Shown: positions 23,410 to 35,300 of the stretch, one piece after another | Position numbering within the stretch: the first letter of the stretch is position 1 | How the letters are laid out: each line of letters opens with the position of its first letter | Assembly: GCA_037039685.1 (NCBI GenBank) | Contig: JAWNGF010000011.1 | Coordinates: 806,001 to 870,000, forward strand | Direction: 5' to 3' | Source of the DNA: Ceratobasidium sp. AG-K | Lineage: Eukaryota; Basidiomycota; Agaricomycetes; Cantharellales; Ceratobasidiaceae | Length of the DNA stretch: 64,000 bases | The notes under the pieces: generated by a model | Database searches by the model: none | The model's input: only the letters and a program-made list of their open reading frames with translations | What the model was told of the DNA's origin: nothing | Program-made: the position numbers and the translations under genes

Positions 23410-24374
23410 CTAGATCCAGTATCCAGCCTTAGCGCCAGCAACGCGCGACCGAAGGTAGCGCTTCTTGTTGGCTGGTTCAGAACGCTTGTACAAATCCTCA
23501 GCGAGAGCTTCTTCTGCTTCTGCGACAGTAATGTCTCGCTGTGGGGATGATGTTAGTATTGGTTTAGTGTCTGTTGGAGCTGGTGCATACCTTGGCAGGT
23601 GCAGCAGCAGGTTGCGCGTTTGTGACCGCCGCGCAGCCGCCAAACGGACCGGCACGAGCTGCGTTGCGGCATCGGACGACACATGCATCACCATTGGGCC
23701 CACCGGTGCAGGTTGTGCCACTGGTCGTTCAGCATGGTCAGTTTCAGGCTCGTTCAAGTACTCGGATGTAGGACGTACGCAGGCATCTGAGCGACGAGCG
23801 GAAAGTCGGCAGCCTTGGCATTCGACCGCGAGTTTTCGCCTGGCACGTTGGTGATAACTTTCATGGCAGCAAACGTCTGTCCAGATGCATCAGCCGAGAC
23901 ACCACACTCGTATGGGCTGCATTGATTAAGTCAGTTTCAGCTCTCAATGGTTCCAGTGTTACGCTCACCCTGCGCCGTCGCCGTTGACCTGATGGATAGT
24001 CATCGACACTGTGCCATCATCAGCGACTGATGGGAGCCCCGCGGACGCCGCCGCCTCCATCTGAGCTGCCATGTCGTTGACACCACCCGCCAAAGTGCGT
24101 CCACATGCACCCGCATCACCACTCGCAATCTCCCTATCACGGATGATCGAGGTATCGGTCTGTCGTACTGTTTAGAAAGCTAGCTATATGCGCTCGAGTG
24201 AGTACGTACCTGGAACGGGTTACGGCGTGTGCCATCACGAGGTGTGGTATCGACCACACCGAACCCTTGAGCGGTGATGTTGTTCGCACCAGTGACGGCG
24301 ACGAGTGCACCATGTGCGCTCACGGAGGAGACAGCGGCCAGCGCAATGAGGACGGTGGAGAGCTTGGCAAACAT
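23410..24374 (-). CDS. gEgh16/MAS3-like secreted protein, copy 1
   Basis: Secreted protein of the gEgh16/Egh16H family, which includes appressorium-induced MAS and GAS proteins of plant-pathogenic fungi; the biochemical role is not settled. ATG at 24374, signal peptide MFAKLSTVLIALAAVSSVSA, mature start HGALVAVTGANNITAQGFG, then IIRDREIASGDAGACGRTLA, GGVNDMAAQMEAAASAGLPS, VSMTIHQVNGDGAGPYECGV, SGQTFAAMKVITNVPGENSR and FPLVAQMPAGTTCTGGPNGD, followed by a Cys-bearing stretch (VVRCRNAARAGPFGGC) and the tail RDITVAEAEEALAEDLYKRS. Five exons. Even number of conserved Cys suits disulfides. A near-identical paralogue lies 1 kb upstream on the same strand, and its promoter and 5' leader are duplicated too. 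Confidence 0.9.
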
Positions 24375-25401
24375 GGCTGAGTGAAGTGGAATGGGAGACG
24401 CTACCAGAGTGTCGAGTGTGGATGAAAGTGAACCTGTCACAGAGTGGATGAGGTGAGACTACCTGAGTGCTGAAGAATAGCCATATGTCTGTCCTGACCT
24501 TTATACAGATCCAGTGTTCATAGCTGCGATAATCTATACTTCCAGGACAGTAGATTGTCTAGGGAGTGCTTCCTGACGTCCGCTACCGCCGTAGCAACGT
24601 CGCGACCACCGACGCCGCTTGGTCGACAAATTGCCACTTCCGGGAAACCTTCTTTCGCTCCCGCTATCAGTCGCCGGATACAAGCCAAGAATGCTATATC
24701 CGCGCATCGACCAGCCGTATGTTTTGGTTCTCGATAGGTCGAAGGTTGATTTCCAACCGCATCTAGCTGAATTTCAAGGAGAGCAGTCTTGGCAAGTTAC
24801 AGACTGTGCTACCTAGAGGTGGGTAGGCTAACCCATAGAACGAGAGAGGCGATACATAACGATGCTATAGGAATTACATATCCTGGTAGAACTTCTGTCC
24901 GCGGAGCCGTGCGGCTCGTATGCTCAACCTGTCCGCGGGATATACGCTGGACCGTCTCTCGCTACCTGGTCCAGCGTCCAGCCACCTTGAAAGCAGAGAT
25001 TTCTGAGTTCTAGTATGGCTTGTCCAAAAGTTGATGAATTGGTCCGTGGAGTGGTATAGATTAGAATCCAGGAGCGCACGCCGCCTATCAATCTCAGTAC
25101 ACTTAAGTTGAATTCGTGCGAGTAGAACTTGAGCATACATGCACGTATCTATGTACTAAAAAGTCTGTTCTCTCTCTATATGTATTTCGCACGGATATGC
25201 CCTTTGCTCCCGCGAACGAGTTGAAGTACACATGCACATAGAGTGCCTTTGAGTCCGACGTCAAAGCGATGACACAAATATTCTTGACGATTCCTTTTTT
25301 GCTTTACTAACTTTGGTTATGGTAGTTAAAAAATATGCCTCCCAACCATCTTGTATATACACTGTGACAACCCGAAAACAATATAAATGATGGTATGCTA
25401 C
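24375..25401. other. Spacer between the gEgh16-like copies
   Basis: Holds the promoter of copy 1 and the 3' flank of copy 2. Bases 24375-24480 align almost without gaps to 26370-26475 upstream of copy 2. The rest is AT-rich, with no convincing gene. Confidence 0.6.
24499..24505 (-). promoter_or_regulatory. TATA box of gEgh16-like copy 1
   Basis: Reads tataaag on the minus strand, 125 bases before the ATG at 24374. The same spacing to a TATA element is kept in copy 2. Confidence 0.6.
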
Positions 25402-26369
25402 TCAGATCCAGTACCCGGCTTTGGCGCCGGCAACACGCGACCGAAGGTAGCGTTTCTTGTCAACAGGCTCAGAGCGCTTGTATAAGTCCTCCGCGAGCGC
25501 TTCTTCTGCCTCTGCGACAGTTACATCGCGCTGCAGAATATCGTGAGTATGAGACGCGGGTCTCTTGGGGCTGAGGCTTACCTTGGCTGGTGCAGCGGCG
25601 GGCTGTGCGTTTGTGACCGCCGCGCAGCCGCCAAACGGACCAGCACGAGCGGCGTTGCGGCATCGGACGATGCATGCATCACCGTTGGGTCCACCAGTGC
25701 ATGTAGTACCACTATAGTCATCCAAAATTGTCAATTTCAGGCGCGTATAAGCATTGGGCCCGGGACTTACGCAGGCATCTGGGCAACGAGTGGGAAATCA
25801 GCAGCCTTGGCATTCGACCGCGAGTTTTCGCCCGGCACGTTGGTGATAACTTTCATGGCAGCAAATGTTTGCCCAGATGCATCAGCCGAGACACCACACT
25901 CGTATGGGCTGCATGACCCAGTCAGCGTCAACTCTCCGAAGTTGGACTTTCGTACTCACCCTGCACCATCGCCGTTGACCTGATGGATAGTCATCGACAC
26001 TGTGCCGTCATCTGCCACTGATGGGAGCCCCACAGACGCAGCAGCCTCCATCTGAGACGCCATGTCGTTGACACCACCCGCCAAAGTGCGTCCACATGCA
26101 CCCGCATCACCACTCGCAATCTCCTGGTCACGGATGATCGAGGTATCGGTCTACCCCACTGCCAGTCAGAACACTGAGTATATGCGTTTTGAGAGAATAC
26201 GTACCTGGAACGGGTTACGGCGCGTGCCATCACGAGGTGTGGTATCGACCACACCGAACCCTTGAGCGGTGATGTTGTTCGCACCAGTGACGGCGACGAG
26301 TGCACCATGTGCGCTCACGGAGGAGACAGCGGCCAGCGCAATGAGGACGGTGGAGAGCTTGGCAAACAT
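25402..26369 (-). CDS. gEgh16/MAS3-like secreted protein, copy 2
   Basis: Tandem paralogue of the 23410-24374 gene with the same five-exon structure and the same signal peptide (MFAKLSTVLIALAAVSSVSA). Coding parts are nearly identical; differences are few, for example RDVTVAEAEE in place of RDITVAEAEE and SEPVDKKRY in place of SEPANKKRY near the end. Introns differ clearly more in sequence and length than exons do. This points to a rather recent duplication with selection or gene conversion on the exons. Role as for copy 1: a secreted protein of a family linked to host invasion, mechanism unknown. Confidence 0.9.
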
Positions 26370-27062
26370 GGCTGGATGAAGTGGGATGGGAGACGCTACC
26401 AGAGTGTCGAGTGTGGATGAAAGTGAACCTGTCACTGAGAGGATGGAGTGAGACTACCTGAGTGCTGGAGAACGGTCATGCATCTGTCTTTGTTTTTATA
26501 CTAGGTCAATACAATAGACTCGACCCGCATGCTGACCCAAGCGTGCTAGTGACAAATGGCGTTGTAGGAATGCTAGGAAGGCGGTCCTAGCCGCCGTGGC
26601 AACGTCCCGACGTTTGAGCGACAAATTTGCCACTTCTGGATATTTTCCGCTCTTGTTGCCGGTTACGAGCGTACTAGGATATATCCGCACGCCAACAGGC
26701 CATGCGATTTTTGTTCTGAATACATCGAGGAGTTGAATTTGTGCAAACACAACCGAAGTTCAGGAAATTTGGCCTTCTGAGAGCACATTATGTGTAGTTC
26801 GTTCTAGTTAGCTGTACTGTACTTGGGATGCTGAATACGTATCATTTGTATCAAGTAAACATATTCAAACTGGAATAGATTTATTTGTATGTAATCGACT
26901 TGTTTCGGTTAAGACATAAACTTTGGGTTTTATAAAACTTGAAAGTTGGAACAGAAAGAGCACAACATCCCGAATAATGTACAAGAACGCACGGGTGTAC
27001 AACAAACACATAAATCAAAAGCTTTGGCGAGACAACGTGAAAGCGAAACTATTGTTAGTAGA
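26370..27062. other. Promoter of gEgh16-like copy 2 and downstream spacer
   Basis: The first 130 bases match the leader of copy 1, including the TATA region. The rest, towards the stop of the BAH gene, is AT-rich and shows no gene. Confidence 0.55.
26493..26500 (-). promoter_or_regulatory. TATA box of gEgh16-like copy 2
   Basis: Reads tataaaaa on the minus strand, about 124 bases before the ATG at 26369, in the same place as in copy 1. Confidence 0.6.
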
Positions 27063-28492
27063 TCAGATAGCTAAGCCACATTTTTTGCAGCAATATACTG
27101 GTTCAGCTTTAGAAGGAAGCGTCCACTGAACGAACTCCTTGATTTCGTCATCGGAGGGCCAAAGAGAATCTTTACGGGCCTCGTACAAGTAGTACCGCGC
27201 CCGCTTAATTGCTTGATACCTACCAACCACGCCGTGTTCTTTACCCCGCATCACGGAGCTTTGGGCGCATGCGACAATTCCTTCAATATGCTGTACGCAG
27301 ATCCCTACTTCTGCAAAGAACTTCGAGTCCTCGTCCTCTATCCCGAGCCATTCAAACCCGGGTGTGCCCTGGAGCATGAGCCTCAGACGATCCGTGGGGG
27401 CAGGTTGTTTCATTTTGAGTTTCGCTTTCACCAAGCATTCGCGGTGATACCAGGTTCGGCACGAGTCTCGAGGGCAGTAGTATTGGTGCTCCAAGTGGGG
27501 CGCATAGTGCCTTTTAATGCAGAGTTTACCGAGTCCACACTCAAGCATCGGTTTCTGGTAGAAAGCGTCAATTTGTGGGAAGCACTGTGAATATTTGTAT
27601 GCTTTACGTACGTCAACTTTGGTGAGGTTCGTGATAATAGACTGCTTGGTCGCCCAAAAATACCTTAGGGAGTCGTTGGTTAGCTGATTGAGGTGGATAA
27701 TATCATATTAGGCATACCGGTACCACCACTCTTCGGTACCAATCGTTGGTTGCTCTGCGCTGGATTCGGTGAACTTTCGTATCACGAGTTTTCTCGAGAG
27801 CTGCGACGACGGAAACACCTGTGTATGGTCGGAGAGGACCAGTTCCCTTGGCGCAAGCTTGAAATCTGACCTAGGAGATTGCGTGGCTCGATTAGGCCCG
27901 GGCTCTATGCTAGCCACGTGGTTGCTCACAAGTTTTTTATCATCAGGTTACTGGCAGGAAGGAGCTTGAGCACTGGCGGATAGGTTAATGGAAGCACTAT
28001 GCCAGCAGCCAAGTGACCTACTTTGTCCGGTGTAGAACCAGCGGACCTGGACAAATAACTACAAAAGCCCCCCAGCTGATTTTAATCGAATGAGCTCATA
28101 GGTCGCTTTTGGCACTTGCCTCTTGGTCTCCATTTGTCGCGCTGCGGATATCGAGCACCTCTGCAATACAAATATCGTCTGACGTTGATGTGCCTGAATC
28201 ATCACCAGCTATATCCATGATGACGCTGTGACCAAAAGTATGTAGAAATCAAAGAGAGAAGAAAAGGAAAGAGATCCCACCAGTCTCCAGGTTGCACACT
28301 CTTGCCTCTCACTTGGACGCTCAAGAATGAATCGTCGACCCATCGGAAGGTGAAACATCGCTCACCTTCGATACTTTGAACCCGATGAGGCAAAAGCGAT
28401 TTGTAGTATTGGAGTTTCTTGTTGTCATCCGTCAAAGTAGAAAACGCAATGTTCCTTTTAGTACCCCGAGATACTTTACGCGACGCAGGCAT
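27063..28492 (-). CDS. BAH-domain protein with PHD-like zinc region
   Basis: Chromatin-type reader. ATG at 28492 (MPASRKVSRGTKRNIAFSTL). After FTFRWVDDSFLSVQVRGKSV and an intron come DIAGDDSGTSTSDDICIAEV and LDIRSATNGDQE, spliced through a GC-AG intron to VRWFYTGQ, then LAPRELVLSDHTQVFPSSQL, SRKLVIRKFTESSAEQP and IGTEEWWYRY: the order (entry of a regulated feature, xVRWFY, (R/K)ELVLSDH, W-YRY) is that of a BAH domain. The last exon has CGLGKLCIKRHY, HQYYCPRDSCRTWYHRECL (a C..C-W-Y-H-x2-C core as in PHD fingers), and ends AEPVYCCKKCGLAI with four more Cys/His candidates. BAH domains bind nucleosomes or methylated histone tails. About six exons. What it reads cannot be told from sequence. Confidence 0.78.
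28047..28119 (-). other. GC-AG intron in the BAH gene
   Basis: The donor reads AG|GCAAGT, the classic form for GC donors; the acceptor ends in ttgtccag. Removing these 73 bases joins DQE to VRWFYTG in phase 0. No GT donor nearby gives this join. Confidence 0.7.
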
Positions 28493-29529
28493 TGGTGATG
28501 GGAGTGGAGAGGAATGGAAGTCACCCCTGCGGTGATCTCAGCCTTTCATTGGCAGCCGACCCTTTAGTACAAGCATGACCAAACAAATAATGGATGAAGC
28601 GGTGAATAATTCCTCGACCTCACTGATATTCTCTATTTTATGTACTTCTAAATATATACGTGATCCCACCAGCATAAGTTATATGTGCATTCTGGTGGCC
28701 CAAGTCAGGCGCTTTCTCGCTCAGCCGTAGTTTTGATACTACCATGTGTGACGCACTGGCTCGGGAAGATTGCCGTTGGATACAGATCATGGGATACGCT
28801 AGCTAGGCAATCATAGAACTTTCTAGTAAATTAGACCGGGTTTGTGGCTCAACTCCGACGCTCGAGGACCTAGCCGCATAGAGTATGGTGTTGAATACGT
28901 GAGCCAAAGCCATAACGTGTCCCCAGTCCCGTGTATGACGATCCAAAGCTTGTCTTGCACCTTCGCAGGGATGCCACACGAGTTCGCCTCAGTGCCAAGT
29001 TACAGGCTGCATAATGGACTGCTGACTAGCACAACAGTAGGCCCCATTCAGACTTCCCGTGAAACCTGGGCGAAAGATTTTGGGATGATAGTAAACGCCC
29101 CCTCGTAAAACTGGGATAAAATACTAGAATATCAAGCTTTAGTCCCTGTGCGAACAGCCAGACTTGGCCGTGAATGAGTGAGCCCGAAATTGGTTTGAAT
29201 CTGGGATGAAACAATGCAAGCGCCGTGGGATCGACTGATGGCGCTTGTGTAATCAACTGGACCTTCATACGAACACCATCGAAGCGGGGATCAACCAGTA
29301 CTGAAACAGCATTTACTGGTACGAAAGTCGTAAATAGTATAATTATATGTTCATCATTCAGCGTAATTGGCCTACTATATAGCCACTACCCGATCAAAAC
29401 AAACAAGATCAAGCGTCACCACTTGCACCGCACTCAATTCTGACTCCTCCAAGGCAAGTGACTCGCTCCAATTCAAGCATAAAAGCAGAAGTATGATTCT
29501 TACCCCACGCTACCCACCACCATCCAGAC
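28493..29529. other. Intergenic, no gene supported
   Basis: Divergent promoter zone of the BAH gene (minus) and the GTPase gene (plus). Two open frames (28842-29108 plus, 29026-29268 minus) overlap each other and match nothing that I recognise. Could hide a decayed gene. Confidence 0.45.
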
Positions 29530-32148
29530 ATGGCAACTACACTACGTGGTTTCCAACACGAAATCGATCAAATACACGAGCGTGAGCTCGCGAAGCAACG
29601 TGCCGAGGGACGTATTGCCCTTGAAAAGGATAAACACAAGGAGAAGGCCCCTCAACCGAGCAAACCCAAGGAGGCGGCTGCTTCTGCGGCTGTTGACTCT
29701 ACGGCTAGTCAATTAGACAATGACGAGGACGATAGCCACGATGTCCTCCAGGTAAGTTACCTGACCATGTTGAGCTCGTCGCCGTTGACAGCCATCGGCA
29801 GCGTCTGTTAGTTGATACCGAGTCAGGTCAAAAACTAACCGACTACGTCGCATTATTACTTCTTCGTAATCGAGGCGAGATTGTCGTTCGATTAGGCACC
29901 CACCCTCCGCTCCAGCAAGTTGTTGATCCTGCTGCAGTCGTTGACTCATCCGCGCCGAATGGCCAGGTTCGTGGAGACCCAGTTACCGAGGAACAGCTAC
30001 AGGCGGCCCTCAAAGCGTTGGAGTCTACTGCAGATGGTGTCGGAGCTAAGGTATGCACGATTTCCTAATGCACCGGCCACTAGTGAACCGATCGCACAGG
30101 TCATGCTCCTTGACCGACACAATGAGCCTTCCCCTCGAGCCTCGCTGCTAGTTCGTCTCCCGCCTCCTTCTGTTGAACGCACACTCGAAGTCCGTTGCGC
30201 AGTTGTCGGTAACGTCGACTCGGGAAAGTCGACTACACTTGGGGTTTTGACTCGGGGTGGACTGGACGACGGCAGAGGACGGGCACGAGTGGCATTATTC
30301 AGGCATAAGCATGAGATTGAGACAGGCAGAACCAGCAGCGTTGGAATGGAGGTAATGCTGCTTGTTCGCTTCTTAGTTGCATTTATCTCATGATTCCTTG
30401 TTCCAGATTCTCGGATTCGGAGCAGACGGCCATCCAATATTAGCCAACTTTCAGCTAAATACAACCGAGGCTCAATCTGGCGTTGATAAGACTGTATTCG
30501 CTGCGTCCACGGCAAAGAGGGAGAAGCTAACTTGGGACCAAATCAGCGAGAGCAGCGCCAAGATTGTCTCCTTTATAGGTACGTCAACCTATTCTTCAAT
30601 AGCAATGACTCACCAGGCGTTTCGATGTAGATTTGGCAGGTCATGAGCGGTATCTCAAGACTACCTTATACGGAATGACGTCTCACTCGCCCGACTGCGT
30701 GATGCTCATGGTCGGGGCCAACGCTGGTTTAATTGGCATGTCGAAAGAGCACTTGGCCATTGCACTGGCTCTGAGCGTGCCCGTCATTGTTACCATTACC
30801 AAGGTTTGTACTGCTTCCTGTCAGCTGTCTGGTGACTCGGACTGAAACCATCCCGACGTAGATCGATATGACCCCCGCAAATGTATTACAAGATACCATC
30901 AAACAGGTCGTCAAGATTCTCAAGAGTCCTGGATGCAGGTAAGTCAGACCAGATCTTTTTGGATCAATGAGAGTAGCATGTATGCGTTCAGGAAAACCCC
31001 CGTGTTCGTCAAGTCTATGGAGCAAGTGGTTGAACTTTCCAGAGCGTTTGGTACTGAGAAGTAGGTCAACTCATTGGGTTGGCGAATTCAGTATTGACAG
31101 CGCAGTAGGATATGCCCTATATTCTTATTATCGAACGTGACTGGCGAGGGGCTTGATCATGTAAGTGCGAATCGGTGTATTCCAACAACTAGCTTTATTG
31201 ACTTGGATATAGTTACGAATGTTCCTGAACTTGGTCCCGTCTAGCGAAGGTGATGAGCATAAATTCACCACTGAGTCACCCCTCGAGGTAACACCAAACG
31301 TCGCTCTGGATTCAGCCTTACTGACACGCGCCTAGTACTCTATAACAGACGTGTGGTCCGTGCCTTATGTCGGCGTGGTGGTCAATGGACTTATCAATAG
31401 CGGGCATATCAAAACTGGCGACTCGGTCTTACTCGGCCCAGACGGAAACGGCCAATGGATGGCGAGCAGCATCAAGAGCATTCAGCGCAAACGAGCAAAC
31501 GTGGAGAGCGCGGATGCGGGTCAAACTGTGTCGGTTGCGCTGAAGCGAGTGAGAAGGGCCAACGTGAGGAAAGGTATATCTGTTTGGGTGATGTGATATG
31601 CTCTCGTTAACTGTTCGGTGGTAGGAATGGTGTTGGTGTCAAGAACCGATCACCCGCCGCACGGTATGTCGTGTGATTGCTGTAACGTGATTATGCTCAC
31701 TGCTGTCTCTTAGCCGCACGCAGATTCTTAGGCCAAGTGTTAATCTTGTATCACAATACCACTATGCAAATTGGATACCAGGTATGTACTTTGTCAAGGT
31801 CAAAGACTATGAACTTACTTGCTGACTCATTTCTTCCAGGCAATGCTCCACTGCGGTGTAGGTGTATAGTCGGGGCTTGAGATGACCAATGACTGACGAA
31901 TTTGAGTAGGCTATCCGTCAAACGGTTCGAATAGTCCGCATCACGGACAACGCCCAGGGTGTATTGCGAACAGGGGACCGTGCCACGGTCGAATTTGAGT
32001 TTATTTCTACCCCCGAGTATATCAAGGAAGGGATGAAGTTGCTTTTCCGCGAGGGAAAGACCAAGGTTTGTATCTTTATCCCGAGTGTGAATGCACCGAC
32101 TAAACCCGGCTATTACAGGGATTAGGTGTGATCACCAAAGTTCTGTAA
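29530..32148 (+). CDS. GTPBP1/GTPBP2-like translational GTPase
   Basis: GTPase of the EF-1A-like GTPBP1 group, linked in animals to mRNA surveillance and rescue of stalled ribosomes. ATG at 29530 starts a charged N-terminal extension ([20 protein letters not shown]). GTPase motifs: G1 GNVDSGKST (about 30211), G3 DLAGHE (30631), G4 TKID split by an intron at about 30803/30861, and SNVTGEGLD (near 31135). Between G1 and G3 lie [20 protein letters not shown] and [13 protein letters not shown], conserved in GTPBP1. Beta-barrel parts follow ([34 protein letters not shown], then [40 protein letters not shown]), ending [16 protein letters not shown]. About twelve exons. The first junction (after HDVLQ, 29752) does not close in frame with the obvious 40 nt intron ending at 29791, so the exon 1-2 model is uncertain. 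Confidence 0.85.
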
Positions 32149-32333
32149 CAATTTAATGAAAGTTTCCGTCTATATTCTGCGCCTCGCTCTGCCTTTGTGT
32201 TATAGGATGGTTGTATTATCTGAAACAGGCTGTAACTCGATGTACCGCTACTTCCTCATGACGCACGCTGCTCTTTAAATACATATTTGTACAATTTATC
32301 CGTGAGAATCATCCATCTTGGTCGCAAAACAGT

Positions 32334-35300
32334 CTACGAGGCACGGTTCTGTGGGTCATTCATCCGTTTGGAGAATGCTTCGCGGCATTGATAATGCGTG
32401 ACTTCACCCCTGTAATAAACACGTTTCAGACGCGATCATGTAAAGCTGGAATGGGACCCACCTTGGCATATGAACCGCGACCACGCTATTACCAAGACGC
32501 TTGTTGCACTGTGGGCATCTATACTACCATTCAGCTACTGTACCGCCCACAAGAAGAAACACGACTCACATCCGACTATCCGTCACCCGCACACGCCTTG
32601 TATGCAGTGCCGCTACACGCCGATCCGCCTGCTGACTGCGAGACAACCAGAGCTCGCGCTCAACACGGGTATCGACTCGGGGCGTACGCAACGCCGTATG
32701 CAAGAATGTGCGCAGGTCAGAGGCGGTGACGAGTGGGGGCAGGAGTTGGAGCGTCTCGATCGGGTCAATTCGTGGGCTCTGTCGAGAAATTAGCTCGAGA
32801 GCGGGTCGGAGCAGAAGTGGTTCCGAGGGAGAGGCGGGTTGGAGGAAGATCTTCAAGAGGGTTAGGAAAACGCCGTGGGGGTCTGGTTCGGTCTGGTAGA
32901 CGCGCTTGCAGTATCTGGGTCGAACGTTGGTGACTAACGTAAAAGGTGTAGTGGTCAACTTACTCCTCGGCTTCAGTGTAGTCTTGCATCTTGTGAACGT
33001 ATATCTCGAGGGCTCCATTATGGTTCCCAAGTTTCCCGAGCACGACTGCGCGAGCCTCGTGGAGGTCTGCTCAAGGCAGTCAGAAATCTGATCACTCATA
33101 CTGTAAACTAGCTTACCAGTTTGGGGAAGCAGTGCATACATCCTGTTGAATTCGTAATGCTGGGATGTATTCACAAACGCGAGCAACTTGGAATACATGC
33201 GCTCATGTTCTGATACCAGATCATTAGACACACACCGAGCTCTCTTACATGCACTCACCCGACGAACGAGCCTTTTTGAACTTGACGGTCTGTCTCAAGT
33301 ACAACTCCCCCAATCGGTTTCCAAACTCGATCGAGCCTTCCTGACGCTCGGCAAACAGATACTCGATGAACCGGATGCAGAGCATAGGGTCGATACTTTC
33401 GAGGTAGTCTGCAACGTCCTTGGTGGGCAACTCGACTTCTTCGGCCGTAAATATCTACAGTTGACGCTCAATAACCTGCTTTTGGGCTCGATGGAGTACT
33501 TACGTCAAACGCCAGGTCGGGCTTGGCCTCGAAGATCCAGCGCGCAGACTTGAAGACAAGTTCCAGGTATTCTGGACCGAGTTTCTGCAAATATCGAATG
33601 CTAGGCTGATACTTGTCCAAGTCGTCGTCTTCCTCTTTGCTCAAACTGCCCGGCGGTAAATAACCGAAATAACAGACAGATGACCACTCACTCGTAGAGC
33701 AAGTCGAGCGCCTTGGCGTGCATCTTCTTGCCTCGGTACAAATCAATAAGCTCTGTGAATTTCTACCCAAAGTTAGCATCAACCCAACTCGGGCGAGACC
33801 TGTCTCACCTGTCTTGACCTCAAAGCCTCCTCGACCTCGACAACCTCACACCAATTATCTACTCTACACAATGCACCAATCAACGACGGCTTGGTAAACA
33901 AGTACAACCTAAATAGCGCGGTATCCACCAACTGAGCAACGCGCACAAGCTGCTCGGGCGTAAGCGTCGACAACGGCGCACTCGGCAAGTCCATGAGTTC
34001 TTCCACAGATGCCGCCGAGAGCGCGGGAAGGTCAGCCGATTGGGCGGCGGTGATTCCAAACACTTGGAGTGCGGGTGGGATCTTGGGGCGTCGGTCGACG
34101 AGGAATATCCCCAGCGCGCGAGTTGAGAGCGTAAACTCGTCTGTGCCCTTTTTGCCCTTGGCCGGAACGTCCTTGACTGAATCTGAATCACCGCTCCCCA
34201 CTCCTACTGCGCCCAGTCCAGCCTTCAACCGACTCGACAAGCCGCCGGCCAGACCTGATCCAGTCGGAGGCGACTGGGCAACCTCAGGAGGGGATGTCAC
34301 TCCCGCCGCGGCAACAGCCTTTTGCACCTCTTCCTCTTCCGCACCTTCAACCACCGCCACCGACTTTTCACCCACTTCCTCCTTCTCCTCAGCCTTGGCC
34401 CCTCCAAACAACTCGATCCACTTTTCCCTCGGCGCCGCCAACCGCCCAGAAATCGACTCGGGGAACAGAGCAATCACCTTGGCCGGATTCGTATCCAGCT
34501 CCAAAAACATCTCAATCGCCTTTTCGAATTGGCCTTCCTGGAATAACTGAACCGCACGTAGGCCCTGTACGTGTCGGGTAGGTTCCGACGGCGAGACGGC
34601 GGCCATGAGTGCTAGTGCGTCGGCATACTTGCCCGCGTGCACGAGCTCCTCGACTTGAGATTGCCATGGCGTGAGTACGAGTGCCCAGAGTGTGCTTCCT
34701 TCAGCTGCGAGCGCTGCGCGGTCGGTGGGTGTGCTGAGGATATAGGTGGGAGCGCTCGGTCCGGTTCCAGGGGATACAGCGAGCAGGCGGAGGGTGTGTG
34801 GGGCAATGGTGGGTTGTTTACTCCCTGCACCTGGTTTGGGAGGTGCTGAGACTGGTTGGGGCGGGTCCTCGACGAATGGGTATTTAATCGTTTGGACGGG
34901 TTGGAGGGAGAGGGACGATCGGATTTGGAGTGCCGAGTTGGGTATGGTCGGCGTTTGTCCCAGAGCTGGCACAATCAAAGCGTCTGCGTCGGGAGCAGGC
35001 AGCGAGTTGGGCGCAAAGGCCGAAACGAGGTACGGCTTGGTGTAAACTACCCCACATTAATCCCCGCCCAGAACGACATCCAAAAACGCGGACTCACCCG
35101 TCTCTTCGGGCGGCGCAGGCCAATCAATCCCAACCGGCCTCGTCGTCTGCCCATCCGGGCCAAAAAACAGCCCAGTGGCTACACCCAATCAGTCCAGCCC
35201 CCCACCCAATTCCACCCGACTCACATTCTTTCGGGATCAACACCTCGCCCTCTTCGAGCTTGACCGCCGCCTGTTTAGCCTTGGCCCCCAACCCCATGTA

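Noticed and set aside
29026..29268. Open frame on the minus strand upstream of the GTPBP1-like gene
   Set aside because: No family motif, no splice partners, overlaps another open frame; could be a remnant but cannot be supported.
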